Positions 1-11,367 of a DNA stretch of 64,000 nt are shown here, in pieces. Position 1 is the first letter of the stretch. Each line of letters opens with the position of its first letter. The notes beneath the pieces are model-generated. The model saw only the letters and a list, made by a program, of their open reading frames with translations. It made no database searches and was not told the origin of the DNA. A program made the position numbers and the translations under genes. Source of the stretch: Leptodactylus fallax. Its lineage: Eukaryota > Chordata > Amphibia > Anura > Leptodactylidae. The stretch spans positions 2,239,501-2,303,500 of the forward strand of contig CAMRHE010000067.1 in the NCBI GenBank assembly GCA_947044405.1. Reading direction: 5' to 3'.

Positions 1-525
1 CCAATTCACACAGACGATATATCCCACATAAGATCCAATTCACACAGACGATATATCCCACATAAGATCCAATTCACACAAATAATATGTCCCACATAAG
101 GCCCAATTCACACAGACGATATATCTTACATAAGACCCAATTCACACAGACGATATATCCCACATAAGACCCAATTCACACAGACGATATATCTTACATA
201 AGACCCAATTCACACAGACGATATATCTTACATAAGACCCAATTCACACAGACGATATATCCTAGATAAGATCCAATTCACACAAATAATACATCCCACA
301 TAAGGCCCAATTCACACAGACGATATATCTTACATAAGACCCAATTCACACAGACGATATATCTTACATAAGACCCAATTCACACAGACGATATATCCTA
401 GATAAGATCCAATTCACACAAATAATACATCCCACATAAGGCCCAATTCACACAGACGATATTTCCCAGGTCTGAATTCAATATGTCCTACACAAGACCA
501 ATTTCACATGCTATGTCCTATGTAA
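1..525. repeat. 34-bp minisatellite array
   Basis: About 13 regular units of 34 bp begin with ccaattcacacagacgatat, followed by two or three diverged ones. Variants differ at fixed places (tccca, tctta, cctagat or aaataat types). Two consecutive 136-bp blocks, 171-306 and 307-442, are identical four-unit blocks, so the array has grown by multi-unit duplication. It runs off the left edge of the window. More decayed units reappear at 2239-2320, beyond the inserted MITE. It lies in the inferred KMT2C intron 1. Confidence 0.95.
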
Positions 526-763
526 GGCAGGGTTCACACTACCTTTGATGTCCGTTCTGATAGTGTCTGTTAAAAAAAAAAAAAAAAAAAAAACGGACAC
601 CTATCATAACAGACATTAATGGACACTAACTGATGTTAATGTGTCCGTTTTTTAACACTGTCCGTTTTTTTTTTTTTCTTTCTGCTTTCTGAGCATGCGC
701 AGGAAAAAAACGAACATAAAATAACGGACAATAACTGATGGTTATCAGTTACTGTCCGTTATA

Positions 764-1940
764 CACTACCGTTCAAAAGTTTAGGGTCACTTAGAAATTT
801 CCTTATTTTTGGAACAAAAGCAGTTTTTTTCAATGAAGATAACATTAAATGAATCAGAAATACACTCTATACATTGTTAATGTGGTAAATGACTATTCTA
901 GCTGCAAACGTCTGGTTTTTAATGCAATATCTACATAGGTGTATAGTGGACCATTTCCAGCAACCATCACTCCAGTGCTCTAATGGTACATTGTGTTTGC
1001 TAACTGTGTAAGAAGGCTAATGGATGTTTAGAAAACCTTTGTGCAAGTATGTTAGCACAGCTGAAAACAGTTTTGCTGGTTAGAGAAGCTATAAAACTGA
1101 CCTTCCTTTGAGCTAGTTGAGAATCTGGAGCATTACATTTGTTGGTTCGATGAAACTCTCAAAATGGCCAGAAAAAGAGAACTTTCATGTGAAAATCGAC
1201 AGTCTATTCTTGTTCTTAGAAATGACGGCTATTCCATGCGAGAAATTGCCAAGAAACTGAAGATTTCCCACAACGGTGTGTACTACTCTGTCAAGCATGG
1301 TGGAGGTAATGTGATGGTCTGGGGTTGCTTTGGTGCTGGTAAAGTAGGAGATTTGTACAAGGTAAAAGGGATTTTGAATAAGGAAGGCTATCACTCCATT
1401 TTGCAATGCCATGCCATACCCTGTGGACAGTGCTTGATTGGAGCCAATTTCATCCTACAACAGGACAATGACCCAAAGCACACCTCCAAATTATGCAAGA
1501 ACTATTTAGGGAAGAAGCCGGCAGCTGGTATTCTATCTGTAATGGAGTGGCCAGCGCAGTCGCCAGATCTCAACCCCATTGAGCTGTTGTGGGAGCAGCT
1601 TGAACGTATGGTACGCAAAAAGTGCCCATCAAGCCAATCCAACTCGTGGGAGGGGCTTCTGGAAGCATGGCGGGAAATGTCTCCAGATTACCTCAGCAAA
1701 TTAACAGCTAGAATGCCAAAGGTCTGCAATGCTGGAATTGCTGCAAATGGAGCATTCTGTGACGAAAGCAAAGTTCGAAGGAGAAAATTATTATTTCAAA
1801 TAAAAATCATTATTTCTAAGCTTGTCAATGTCTTGACTATATTTTCTATTCATTTTGCAACTCATTTGATAAATAAAAGTGTGAGTTTTCATGGAAAACA
1901 CAAAATTGTCTGGGTGACCCCAAACTTTTCAACGGTAGTG
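764..1940 (+). mobile_element. Tc1/mariner element, internally deleted, nested in MITE copy A
   Basis: The inverted ends cactaccgttcaaaagttt and aacttttcaacggtagtg are each followed outward by TA (762-763 and 1941-1942), the Tc1/mariner target duplication. The element is 1177 bp, shorter than the usual 1.3-1.7 kb. Its transposase gene lacks the middle. The uninterrupted target is visible in MITE copy B (3157-3180, inverted), which reads straight through the insertion site. Confidence 0.93.
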
Positions 1941-1943
1941 TAA
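1164..1943 (+). pseudogene. Tc1-family transposase with in-frame internal deletion
   Basis: This 259-codon reading frame starts with the expected Tc1 N-terminus (MARKRELS) and a helix-turn-helix segment (MREIAKKLKISHNGVYY, residues about 25-41). It then jumps straight to the VKHGGGNVMVWGCF block of the catalytic core. Roughly 150 residues are missing, including the second DNA-binding helix set and the first catalytic aspartate. The second aspartate (QQDNDPKHT) and the glutamate (DLNPIELLW) remain, with 38 residues between them. That matches the DD38E group reported as a sibling of DD34E/Tc1 ('Intruder'). The frame stays open through the 3' terminal repeat to a TAA made by the target duplication. 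With one catalytic residue gone it cannot transpose itself, but an untested DNA-binding product is conceivable. Confidence 0.85.
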
Positions 1944-2235
1944 GTCCGTTACCCATAGACTTCAATGTTAAAAAAATAACAAACACTTGCTGTCTGTCAA
2001 GAATCCGTTATTTCAAACGGAGAAAAAAGTCCTGCGTGTAGGATTGTTTGTCTGCGAAAAAAAAACGGACTTCTGACGGATTGGGTGTAAACGGACACAA
2101 TATGAAACCCCATTGAAATGAATGGAAATTTTAACGGATTTCTGACGGTTCAGCTAGTGTCCGAGGCTAAAATTTTGTAACAGACAATAGCAACGGACAC
2201 TACTGACGGTCACCAACGGTAGTGTGAACACCCCC

Positions 2236-2867
2236 TAAGGTTGGATTCACACAGACAGTATGTCCTATGTAAGACTTAATTCACACACATGATATTTCCC
2301 ACATAATGCCATAAGTGTGTGCAGTCTATGGGTCAGCGCTCCATAGATAATCATCTCCCAGATCAGTGTTGTCCATAATTCACACTACAATACAGTGCTG
2401 TAAACTACTATCATGGGTCATGTGTAATCCGCAGTACACACAGAGAGTCCATGGACCAGATACGCGGCCCTGTGATTGCCCATTTCCCTGTGACTGGCTG
2501 CCGTGCGACTATTTTACAGGTACAATTTGGCGCAACTCTCAGACACTGCCAGTGAATACGGCAATCTTCATAATGCCCAACAGTATTCATCGTGTAGCCG
2601 GGGGGGGGGGGGGGTAGTCTGAAAGAATAAGGGTATGTTCACACAATGGAATTTTTGCCAAGGATATTAGTATGTGTTTTGCACAAAAATCCAAATAGCA
2701 ACCACCTGAACTCCGCCTCCTACTGGTTTCTATCAGATTATTCTGCCTCAGAGAATAAAGGAAGTGACATGTTACTGCCCACTACAGGTTCCCCGCAGTA
2801 CTGCAGGTAGACAGCCACATGCGGATTAGCCTCATATAGGCATGGCGGAATACAGTAGTGCAACTAA
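2236..2867. other. Decayed 34-bp repeat remnant, then unassigned sequence
   Basis: Positions 2239-2320 hold diverged units of the 34-bp array that was split by the MITE insertion. A run of G lies near 2599-2614. The rest shows no gene and no clear element, apart from a possible decayed MITE end near 2633 (gggtatgttcacaca). Confidence 0.5.
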
Positions 2868-3396
2868 GGGGGCGTTCACACTACCATTGGTGACCGTCAT
2901 TAGTGTCCGTTACAAGATTTTAGCATCGGACACTAGCTGAACCGTCACAAATCCGTTAAAATTTCCATTAATTTCAATGGGTTTTTACATTGTGTCCGTT
3001 TGTGTCCGTTTACACCAAATCCGTCAGAAGTCCGTTATTTTTTCACGGACAAAAAATCCTACAGGCAGGACTTTTTGTCCGTTTGAAAAAAACGGATTCT
3101 TGACGGACAGCAAGTGTCCGTTATTTTTTTTTTTTTTTAACATTGAAGTCTATGGGTAACGGACTTATAACGGACAGTAACTGACAGCCATCAGTTACTG
3201 TCCGTTATGTTATGTCCTTTTTTTTTCCTGCTCATGCTCAGAAAACAAACAAAAAAAAATCCATTAATTGGATCAGTTAAAAAAACAGACACATTAACAT
3301 CAGTTAGTGTCCGTTAATGTCTGTTATGATAGGTGTTTTTTTCTTTTTTTAATGGACACTATCAGAACGGACATCAACAGTAGTGTGAACCCTGCC
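2868..3396 (-). mobile_element. Harbinger-like MITE, copy B (inverted)
   Basis: This is the same family as copy A in reverse orientation, flanked by TAA at 2865-2867 and 3397-3399. It is intact at 529 bp. It preserves the target that the Tc1 element occupies in copy A, which dates the Tc1 insertion after MITE amplification. Confidence 0.82.
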
Positions 3397-3427
3397 TAAA
3401 TCACAGACAAGTCGCACAACTGTATTA

Positions 3428-4033
3428 GGCAGGGTTCACACTACCATTGATGTCCGTTCTGATAGTGTCCGTTAAAAAAAGAAAAAAACAAAACAAAAAC
3501 GGACACCTATCATAACAGACATTAACGGACACTAACTGATGTTAATGTGTCCGTTTTTTTTAACTGATCCAATTAATGGATTAGTTAAAAAAAAAAATCG
3601 GACACATTAGCATCAGTTAGTGTCCGTTTTTTAACACTGTAGTTTTTTTTTTTCCTGCTTTCTGAGCATGCGCAGGAAAAAACGGACATAAAATAACGGA
3701 AAATAACTGATGGCTGTCAGTTACTGTCCATTATACAGTAAGTTCATTACCCATACACTTACACTTGCTGTCCGTCAAGAATCCGTTATTTCAAACGGAC
3801 AAAAAAGTCCTGTATGTAGGATTTTTTTGTCCGCGAAAAAAAACGGAATTCTGACGGACTGGGTGTAAACGGACACAAACGAACACTAACGGACACAATA
3901 TAAAACCCCAGTGAAATGAATGGAAATTTTAACGGATTTCTGACAGTTCAGCTAGTGTCCGATGCTAAAATCTTGTAGCAGACAATAGCAATGGACACTA
4001 CTGACGGTCACCAACGGTAGTGTGAACGCCCCC
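3428..4033 (+). mobile_element. Harbinger-like MITE, copy C
   Basis: It has the same ends and orientation as copy A and is flanked by TTA at 3425-3427 and 4034-4036. Only about 30 bp separate it from copy B, so two independent insertions face each other. It is slightly longer than copy B because a segment near 3560-3640 is repeated. Confidence 0.82.
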
Positions 4034-4036
4034 TTA

Positions 4037-4651
4037 CTGTCACACAACTTTTTCTTAGAGCTGTGATTTTGCTGTAATAACACAGTCATGTCACAGACCT
4101 GTCGCGTGCGACCTACAGTAAAAAAGTCACATGTGGCTTGTTTGGGTTTTCTGCGACGGTTGCATCACAATTGCATGATGTCGCGATGTAACACCAGGTT
4201 GCCATTTTTGTCACGTGACACGTTGCCATGTAGCTCTAGCCTTAATGAGAATAATCCACATACAAATCCGCAACAGGAATCTGCCAATGATTGCTACTAA
4301 AAATACACACAAAAAAAACGCCACTGTGTGAACATGCCCCAAGAGGCCCATTTTTCATCTGATAAGGGCTGCTGGTTTGCTGTACCCCACTGGTCTGTGC
4401 TGCACTAATGACAACCCCCCACCCCGACTGACCATGTGATTGCGGCAGCCAATCAGTAGTCATGTTGGTTAGTCGGGCACATCATTCTGCAAAACGGTAA
4501 ACACACACTAGTTAGCAGCAACGACGCAGCAGAGCCGAAACAGCGGGAGGGTTATCAAGTCAGAAATGGGTCTATTATTCTATGGAAAGTCACATCTCCC
4601 ATTCCTACAGCTTTGTCACAAAACCTGGATAATACCTACAAACTTGTCCCA
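4037..4651. other. Unassigned intron sequence
   Basis: No gene or recognisable element is seen. Short words resembling worn MITE ends occur around 4240-4340 (gtgtgaacatgcccc). Small reading frames here have no recognisable protein features. Confidence 0.4.
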
Positions 4652-6150
4652 CCACAGGGACACCAAACACAGCGACGTCACAGTCCGCAGGACACCAAAC
4701 ACAGCGACGTCACAGTCCACGGAACACCAAACACAGCGACGTCACAGTCCGCAGGACAACAAACGGCGACGTCACAGTCCGCGGGACAACAAACGGCGAC
4801 GTCACAGTAAGCGGGACAACAATCGGCAACTTCACAGTAAGCGGGACAACAAACGGCGACGTCACAGTCCGCAGGACAACAAACGGCGACGTCACAGTCC
4901 GCGGGACAACAAACGGCGACGTCACAGTCCGCAGGACAACAAACGGCGACGTCACAGTCCGCGGGACAACAAACGGCGACGTCACAGTAAGCGGGACAAC
5001 AATCGGCAACTTCACAGTAAGCGGGACAACAAACGGCGACGTCACAGTCCGCGGGACAACATACGGCGACGTTAAAGTCCGCGGGACAACATACAGCGAC
5101 GTCACAGTCCGCGGGACAACAAACACAGTGACGTCACAGTCCGCGGGACAACAAACGGCGACGTCACAGTCCGCGGGACAACAAACGGCGACGTCACAGT
5201 CCGCGGGACAACAAACGGCGACGTCACAGTCCGCGGGACAACAAACGGCGACGTCACAGTCCGCGGGACAACATACGGCGACGTCAAAGTCCGCGGGACA
5301 ACATACAGCGACGTCACAGTCCGCGGGACAACAAACACAGTGACGTCACAGTCCGCGGGACAACAAACGGCGACGTCACAGTAAGCGGGACACCAAACAC
5401 AATGACGTCATAGTCCGCGGAACAACAAACGGCGATGTCACAGTCCGCGGGACACCAAACACAATGACGTCACAGTCCGCGGGACAACAAATGCGACGTC
5501 ACAGTCCGCGGGACAACAAACGGCGACGCCACAGTCCTCGGGACAACAAACGGCGACGCCACAGTCCGCGGGACAAACGGTGACGTCACAGTCCGCGGAA
5601 CACTAAACACAATGACGTCACAGTCCGCGGGACAACAAAGGGCGACGTCACAGTCCGCGGGACAACAAACGGCGACGCCACAGTCCGCGGGACAACAAAC
5701 GGCGACGCCACAGTCCGCGGGACAACAAACGGTGACGTCACAGTCCGCGGAACACTAAACACAATGACGTCACAGTCCGCGGGACAACAAACGGCGACGT
5801 CACAGTAAGCAGGACAACAAACGGCGACGTCACAGTCCGCCGGACAACAAACACAGTGACGTCACAGTCCGTGGGACAAGATACAGCGACGTCACAGTAC
5901 GCGGAACAAAAAGCAGCGACGTCACAGTACGCGGAACAAAAAGCAGCGACGTCACAGTACGCAGGACAACAAACCGTGAAGTCACAGTACGTGGGACAAC
6001 AAACAGTGATGTTACTGGACGTAGGATAAACACTGATGTCACAGCACGTGGGAAAAACACTGTGACGTCACAGTACGGAGATAATATCTATAGAGATAAT
6101 GCTCACGGTGATGTCACAGTACAGGGATAATAAGCGGGAAGTAACAGCAC
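4652..6150. repeat. CpG-rich 30-bp minisatellite with CRE-like cores
   Basis: About 50 units of 30 bp match gacgtcacagtccgcgggac plus aacaaacggc. Each typical unit carries four or five CpGs and a gacgtca core. Some units read TGACGTCA in full (near 5131, 5342, 5464, 5613 and 5764). A 180-bp six-unit block recurs at 4741-4920 and 4921-5100. Because 30 is divisible by three, several frames stay open, and the apparent proteins here are artefacts. From about 5990 the units shift to a gatgtcacagtacagggataat type, the same type as the array at 35.2-35.96 kb. Confidence 0.95.
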
Positions 6151-6185
6151 AAGAGTCCGCTTACTAATCGCACCTCCTTGGCACT

Positions 6186-6462
6186 TCCTTGGTGATGTCA
6201 GGGAGTGAGGGGACTTTACAGAAATGTAATCACACCCAGGAGGTGACAAGGGGGCAGTGTGTGACTAGGCTGGAGGCGCTCCCCGCCCCCATGACTATTT
6301 GGGTTATTTTGCATATGACTTTTTATGTTTTCAAACATTTAGAACTTCACTTTGCTGCAACAGAAAGATCACAGAGGGACAGCAATGGAAAGGTAAGTGC
6401 TTCATCCTGCACATGATGGGGCCAGTTTATGGTGCAAAAACCACCTGACAGGTTCCCTTTAA
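6186..6462 (-). mobile_element. Half copy of a foldback MITE (cctgtcaggtgg family)
   Basis: It matches the right half of the complete element at 9265-9773, from the gtgaggggac segment to the end ccacctgacaggttccctttaa. The left half is missing and the 30-bp array abuts it. Confidence 0.7.
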
Positions 6463-7368
6463 ATGTCAGCATTTTATTTTGTGCTGCAGGTATTTTATAT
6501 ACTTTTTTTGGACCAGAGTATTTGGCGCCAGATTGAAGGAGTATTCCAGTAGATGCCAAGTCTTCCAGCCAGTCTAGCAAGCTACCTATGGGGTAGAGTT
6601 TGCACCAAAGATAGAGCTGAGCTGCATGGCTGCTGTATGGCAGCGCAGATAATCCCATGACCATACTGTGCCGCTATATGGTACTCTTTTGATGGCCTTC
6701 GACAAAATATTCTCCATTAGAATCAATGTACATTGTATGTGCAAAAGCTAAAAAATAATTCCAATTCGTAATATTATTACATCCCGCTATATGTGCCTAC
6801 TGCTGCTGGGGGTAATGGCACAGCTTGTTGCTGCGTATCCTCAGCCGTAATGGCGAGTAGACAGGCCGCTTCTCTGCAGATGAACGACCAAGCGAACACT
6901 GAACTGTGCAGGATTTCATTACAGAGCCTGAAATCCCATGAAGCAGCAGCGCAGAGCCTTTTACTTTCAGATTCTGTCGGAGATCGTCATTGTGAGGGTG
7001 GAGAGCCAGAGCTGCCCTGGAGCCGAGGCTGCACCTTCCACCAGAATTAAAGAGACAGCCGTACACAGCAGGATAGGCTGCAAAACAAAATCCAGCCTGC
7101 CGGGAGAAATCCTTCACTAAACCCCGCTCTGCGGCCTATTTGGTGGAAAGGTTACGTTACTTAAATGCAACACTTGTCGAAAAAACTGTAAAACTCTCCA
7201 TGTAGCAGCGTCATATATAACACTAACACACGAAAAGACAACACAACACTATCCCTGAGGTCACAAGCAATGCTACACAAACAGAGCACGGACTCGTCCA
7301 GGAGGGCCTATAGAGACGGCGCACGTTACAATCCTAGGTTTTATTACATATGAAATCGTATCCACCTT
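6463..7368. other. Unassigned intron sequence
   Basis: No gene or clear repeat is recognised. Overlapping small frames between 6790 and 7120 lie on both strands and show no domain or codon pattern that separates them from chance. Confidence 0.4.
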
Positions 7369-7633
7369 TAGGCTAAGGCCCCATGTAGTGCGGTTTTTCC
7401 CGCAGCGCTTTTCATGGAAAATCCACAGAGGTTTCCTCTGCGCACATTCTGCTTCACTTAAAGCTATAGGGAAACCAGCGGCGTTTCCGTGGATGTAATT
7501 GACATGCTGCGATTTACAATAATGCAACGGTTTTGGAAATCGCAGCATTTCCGCTGCAGGTATTTTTCTGCAATGTGTGGATGGGATTCGCAAGAGATTT
7601 TTGCCGCGGCGTTTATGTGGGGCTTCAGCCTTA
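7369..7633. mobile_element. MITE with aaggccccayg ends
   Basis: It begins taggctaaggccccatgtag and ends with the inverted form atgtggggcttcagcctta. The interior carries the family hallmarks aaatcgcagcatttccgctg and cgcacattctgcttc. Other copies in this window are at 14206-14486, 16893-17089, 31111-31331, 41685-41970 and 58171-58461. Confidence 0.72.
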
Positions 7634-8690
7634 AATGGATTTTTCCTGTGCACGCTCACAATTCCCTACTCTGCTGCTACCCATAGCATAAGGGGACACA
7701 TAACTGCTCACCACAAACCTAAGTACATCCAGATATTTACTTCAAAGATGATAGAACCACTGTCAGCAGTGACGAGGAGGAAATATACCTGCGTAATAAT
7801 CAAGACGTGGGAAATACATGCTCCTTGTGCCCAGCTCCTGTCTAAGCATACTGATATACCATGAAAAATATTAATCCGCTATCCATAGGATGGACATAAA
7901 TTGCTGATAGGTGGGGGACAGATCGCTGAAACCCCTACAAATCCTGAGAACCTATTTTACCCCCTTAGTGACACAGGCACACCCCACTCCCATTCACTTC
8001 AGTAGGAGCGCTGGAGATAGCTGCCATAATCCCTATAAAATTTACTCGATATCACCAAATGCTGCATAAATCAATAGTGCAGTGTACACCATTTCGGACT
8101 ATTATACAGCATATTTTGCATGATTTTTTTTATCAGTTTTCCCCTCTGCAGCCTCTCTCACTTCCAGTTCTCCCAGAGCTGGTGTGCGGAGACTAGCAGC
8201 TATGTCGTCTTGCATTCGCTGCGCACAGAAGGCAGAGGGGAATCCTTATTCAAATCTTCCAAAGGTTGTGTGTGCAGGTCATTTTAGACACATAAACCTC
8301 ACCCCCAACATGCTGTAGTAGGTGACCTGACATACACGCTCCTATATGTTTTCATATTCTGCATATTCACTTACCTGGTCCGGTATGTTTTTCATAGACC
8401 TGGGGGTTTCGGCGACATCACGACCCCCTTGTCATGTGGTTACTAAAGCCAGCCAGCGCCCATAGCATAGGTAATTAATCACCAGGTAGATCGGGGAAGG
8501 AGCCGAATGTTGTCTCCAATCATGTTACGTCGCCGGAACCCCCGATCCATCAAAAGCATCCCCGGGATCAGGTAAGTGAATAAATACTCACTGGACAACT
8601 CCTTTAAGCAGTCCAGTGTCCAAATCTGCTCTTCTAGACTTAACTGATCGCTCTATTCCACAAGAGTCATCTCATTATCCCTTAGACTGG
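7634..8690. other. Unassigned intron sequence
   Basis: No gene or RNA gene is recognised. There are short low-copy-looking segments only, apart from worn dispersed-repeat wording near 7880-7960 and 8590-8610. Confidence 0.4.
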
Positions 8691-8698
8691 GTTCACAC

Positions 8699-8866
8699 CA
8701 GGGCTGTGGAGTCAGAGTTGGAACAAGTTTGTTACTGACTGACTTTACAATATAATTATTATTTTATAAGACTGTGAATTAGAGGATCTTTACTGCTTCT
8801 GTCAGCCACTTATGGAGAATACAGGAGTCAGAGTCAGTGCTTTGGCCTACTGTCTGCACAGCCCAG
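8699..8866. mobile_element. Short hAT-like MITE with 8-bp target duplication
   Basis: The left end cagggctgtg and the inverted right end ctgggctgtg match at nine of ten bases. The same 8 bp, gttcacac, flanks both sides (8691-8698 and 8867-8874). CAGGG-type ends with 8-bp duplications are typical of hAT elements. The target itself looks like the end of another MITE. A related fragment starts at 36962. Confidence 0.65.
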
Positions 8867-9018
8867 GTTCACACGCAGCCTTTTTACTGTATTTTTCAAG
8901 GATTTTGCATTCACATCTTTTGTTTTTAGCTAAAAACACACTGAAGCCAGAGGTTACTTGGGTCTCAGCTTTTTTTATGGCATTTTTCTTATAAGCCTTT
9001 TCTATAGCTTCAAATTCC

Positions 9019-9082
9019 ATAATAATAATAATAATAATAATTAAAAACAATAATAATAAAATAATAATAATCAATTAAAAAA
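9019..9082. repeat. (taa)n microsatellite
   Basis: An imperfect aataataat run continues into A-rich sequence. It creates spurious isoleucine-rich reading frames on the minus strand. Confidence 0.9.
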
Positions 9083-9264
9083 ACCACCATTAAAACCAAA
9101 GAAATACATGGTACATTTTACTGGTGCTGTGTGTAGGAGCCCTCATACAGCTGATCTTGACCACTGCACAGAGCACGCCCTCTACATTTTGCCATTGAAA
9201 TTGTAACTTGTTGCTATGGAGAACTTTAAATGTTTTCTACTAAATGGATGTCAAATAGGTTAAT

Positions 9265-9773
9265 GGGAACCTGTCAGGTGGTTTTTCCACCGTAAACTGT
9301 CCCCATTTTACGCAGGATAAAGTAATTCCCTTTCCGTTGCTGCGCCGCTGTAATCTTTCTCTTGCAGCAAAGTGAAGTTATAAATTTTTAAAAGAATAAA
9401 AGTCATATGGAAATTATCCTAAGTAGTCAGGGGGCGGGGAGCAGCTTCAGACTAATAATGCTGTTCCTCTTCTCGTCACATGTCCTGGGCACAGGTGACA
9501 TCTCTTGTGTGACATCAGGGCATGAGGGGACACTAAGGGAGATGTCAATCATACCCAGGAGATATGACTAGCAAGGGGACAGCGTGAAGCCGCTCCCCGC
9601 GCGCTGTGACTACTTTGGGTATGTTACATACGGCTTTTTACACTTTTAAACATTTATAATTTCACTTTGCTGCAACAGAAAGATCACAGAGGGGCTGCAA
9701 TGGAAAGCTAAGTGCGTCATCCTGCACATGATGGGGCCTATTTATATTGGAAAAGCCACCTGACACATTCCCT
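9265..9773. mobile_element. Complete foldback MITE (gggaacctgtcaggtgg ends)
   Basis: The left end gggaacctgtcaggtggttt and the inverted right end gggaatgtgtcaggtggctt define a 509-bp element. Its arms remain complementary far inward: ttgcagcaaagtgaa pairs with ttcactttgctgcaa. The half copy at 6186-6462 belongs to it. No coding capacity is seen. Confidence 0.8.
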
Positions 9774-9784
9774 CCCACGAAAGC

Positions 9785-10000
9785 AAGTTATCCCTTGTTC
9801 ATAGGATAGGGGATAACTTGTAGATCAGTGAGGATCTGACCACTCAGACCCCACACATCAGGAGAACCGGGGACGGGCAGAGCGTTCGCTCATCGCTCCA
9901 TTCATTTCAATGAGAATGCCAGAAATAGGTAAAGTACAGCGCCCAACCACCGCTCCATTCAGAAGCAGGGGTGAAAGTATGGATAGGAGATAAAATATAC
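9785..10000. repeat. Dispersed repeat fragment (ataggggataacttg type)
   Basis: The wording (cataggataggggataac, ctgaccactcagacccc, tccattcatttcaatg) resembles a dispersed frog repeat. It recurs in altered form at 11470-11775, 17590-17700, 19545-19625, 35010-35100 and 40000-40240. Its ends were not resolved. Confidence 0.45.
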
Positions 10001-11140
10001 TACATAAAATGTTCACCAAATGTTTTCCTCTGCTCAGTTAACTGCATTTAGTGATATGCTTTACAGTATAGCTATAGCCATAGGTAGCAATAGTCTGGAG
10101 CCGACTCACTGAGGTCTATGGGAAGCTGTGACATCATCTAGTCAGTGAAGGACTCAAGGATGGGTGTTATATGGTATTTTCTTATATTCTATCCTGTTTT
10201 TTGTGTAAAAGGTATGAATTGCTGCAAAGAAAACCCCTACACAGAATTGGCTGCTGTCAATATTATTAGTGGTCAGAGTGAAAATTGCAGGATATTACTT
10301 TTAAAATATAGCGAGATTGAAAGATCTTTTTAAAACAAATCAAAAATAATTCTTAAAATATATTTAACATTTAAAATACGGTTTAAAAAAACCAAACAGG
10401 TTATTTTGTGCTGACGCATTGCTTTTAATATAACCCCAGCCGGCAGTCCTTTTGTAACCAGCAATTGTTACTGTCGCTGCTAGATCCAGCAAGTGAATGA
10501 TTCTATAAACACTGCGGGCATTGCAACCTAACCCAGAGGTTAATCCCTGATGCCTGCTGCCGGCTACCTGTTCACCTAATAACCTGCATGCCTCAGCAAT
10601 CAGAAATAATCCTCCATCAAACAGCTCGAGCCCCGCTGCTTCTGCTATGCCACACTATGGCGGACACCAGCTGGAAAACTGCAATTAAAGAGCATTTCCA
10701 TCCATAAGACTTCAGGCATCACGCATGTATACATCCAAATTTAACACTAGAACTATATGACCCTTATATTTAGAGCCCGGATAGAATAAGACGCCACAGT
10801 CTCATGACCAGGGCAATGCCCAGTGCGCAGACAGAAGGGAAGACACAAGCGCTATGGGATACATTTCTGGCTCAGGTTCCTGTTCACACAACTGCACCAC
10901 AATGTTTCACAGAGTGAGGTTGTGAATAGGATGCCCTCATGACTATTGGGGTATATGGCCATCGCAGTGAGGGTTGCCGGGGATTTCGGGAACTTGACAG
11001 TCACATGTTTAAAGGGGGTGTTTCAAATGAGACAACCCCTTTAAACAGAAAAAAACTAAGAATCTGATCTGTATTGCAGAAAGAGGAGCATAAGCCCAGC
11101 TGTAATAAAATCATCCATGTACATACAGTAACAGGCCGTG
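10001..11140. other. Unassigned intron sequence
   Basis: No gene is recognised. A small palindrome at 11006-11047 (tttaaagggggtgt and acaacccctttaaa) is a minimal remnant of the ttaaaggggttgtc MITE family. Confidence 0.4.
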
Positions 11141-11147
11141 TACATGG

Positions 11148-11149
<2 letters not shown>

Positions 11150-11199
<50 letters not shown>
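11150..11199. repeat. (ta)n(ca)n microsatellite
   Basis: About 20 ta repeats run directly into ca repeats. Confidence 0.97.
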
Positions 11200-11200
<1 letters not shown>

Positions 11201-11367
11201 CATGTCTTACCTCTACACAGCACCGCTGCTCAAATATTTAAGTCCTATCAACATTAAACCTCCAAAAAGCACCTTTAGGCCTTCTGCACACAACAGTTAT
11301 GTTTTTAGGATGAATTTCATTGCTCTTTCAGTTTTTAATGCACCTAAACCGGACGTCAATCTGTTTA

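Larger units (their letters stand above)
526..2235 (+). mobile_element. Harbinger-like MITE, copy A (interrupted by a Tc1 element)
   Basis: The ends ggcagggttcacactacc and, inverted, ggggg-gttcacactacc are flanked by TAA at 523-525 and 2236-2238. The TWA target duplication fits the PIF/Harbinger superfamily, which is inferred from termini only because no transposase is present. Without the Tc1 insertion it is about 530 bp. The interior repeats the words tccgtta and taacgga in both orientations, so it can fold back extensively. It is inserted inside the 34-bp array. Confidence 0.8.

Noticed and set aside
1..525. CRISPR-like array of 34-bp repeats
   Set aside because: Units are contiguous with no spacers, and the sequence is vertebrate. 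It is a minisatellite.
4566..6060. Arginine/histidine-rich and valine-rich ORFs over the 30-bp array
   Set aside because: They are direct translations of a tandem repeat whose length is divisible by three. There is no start context, domain or independent support.
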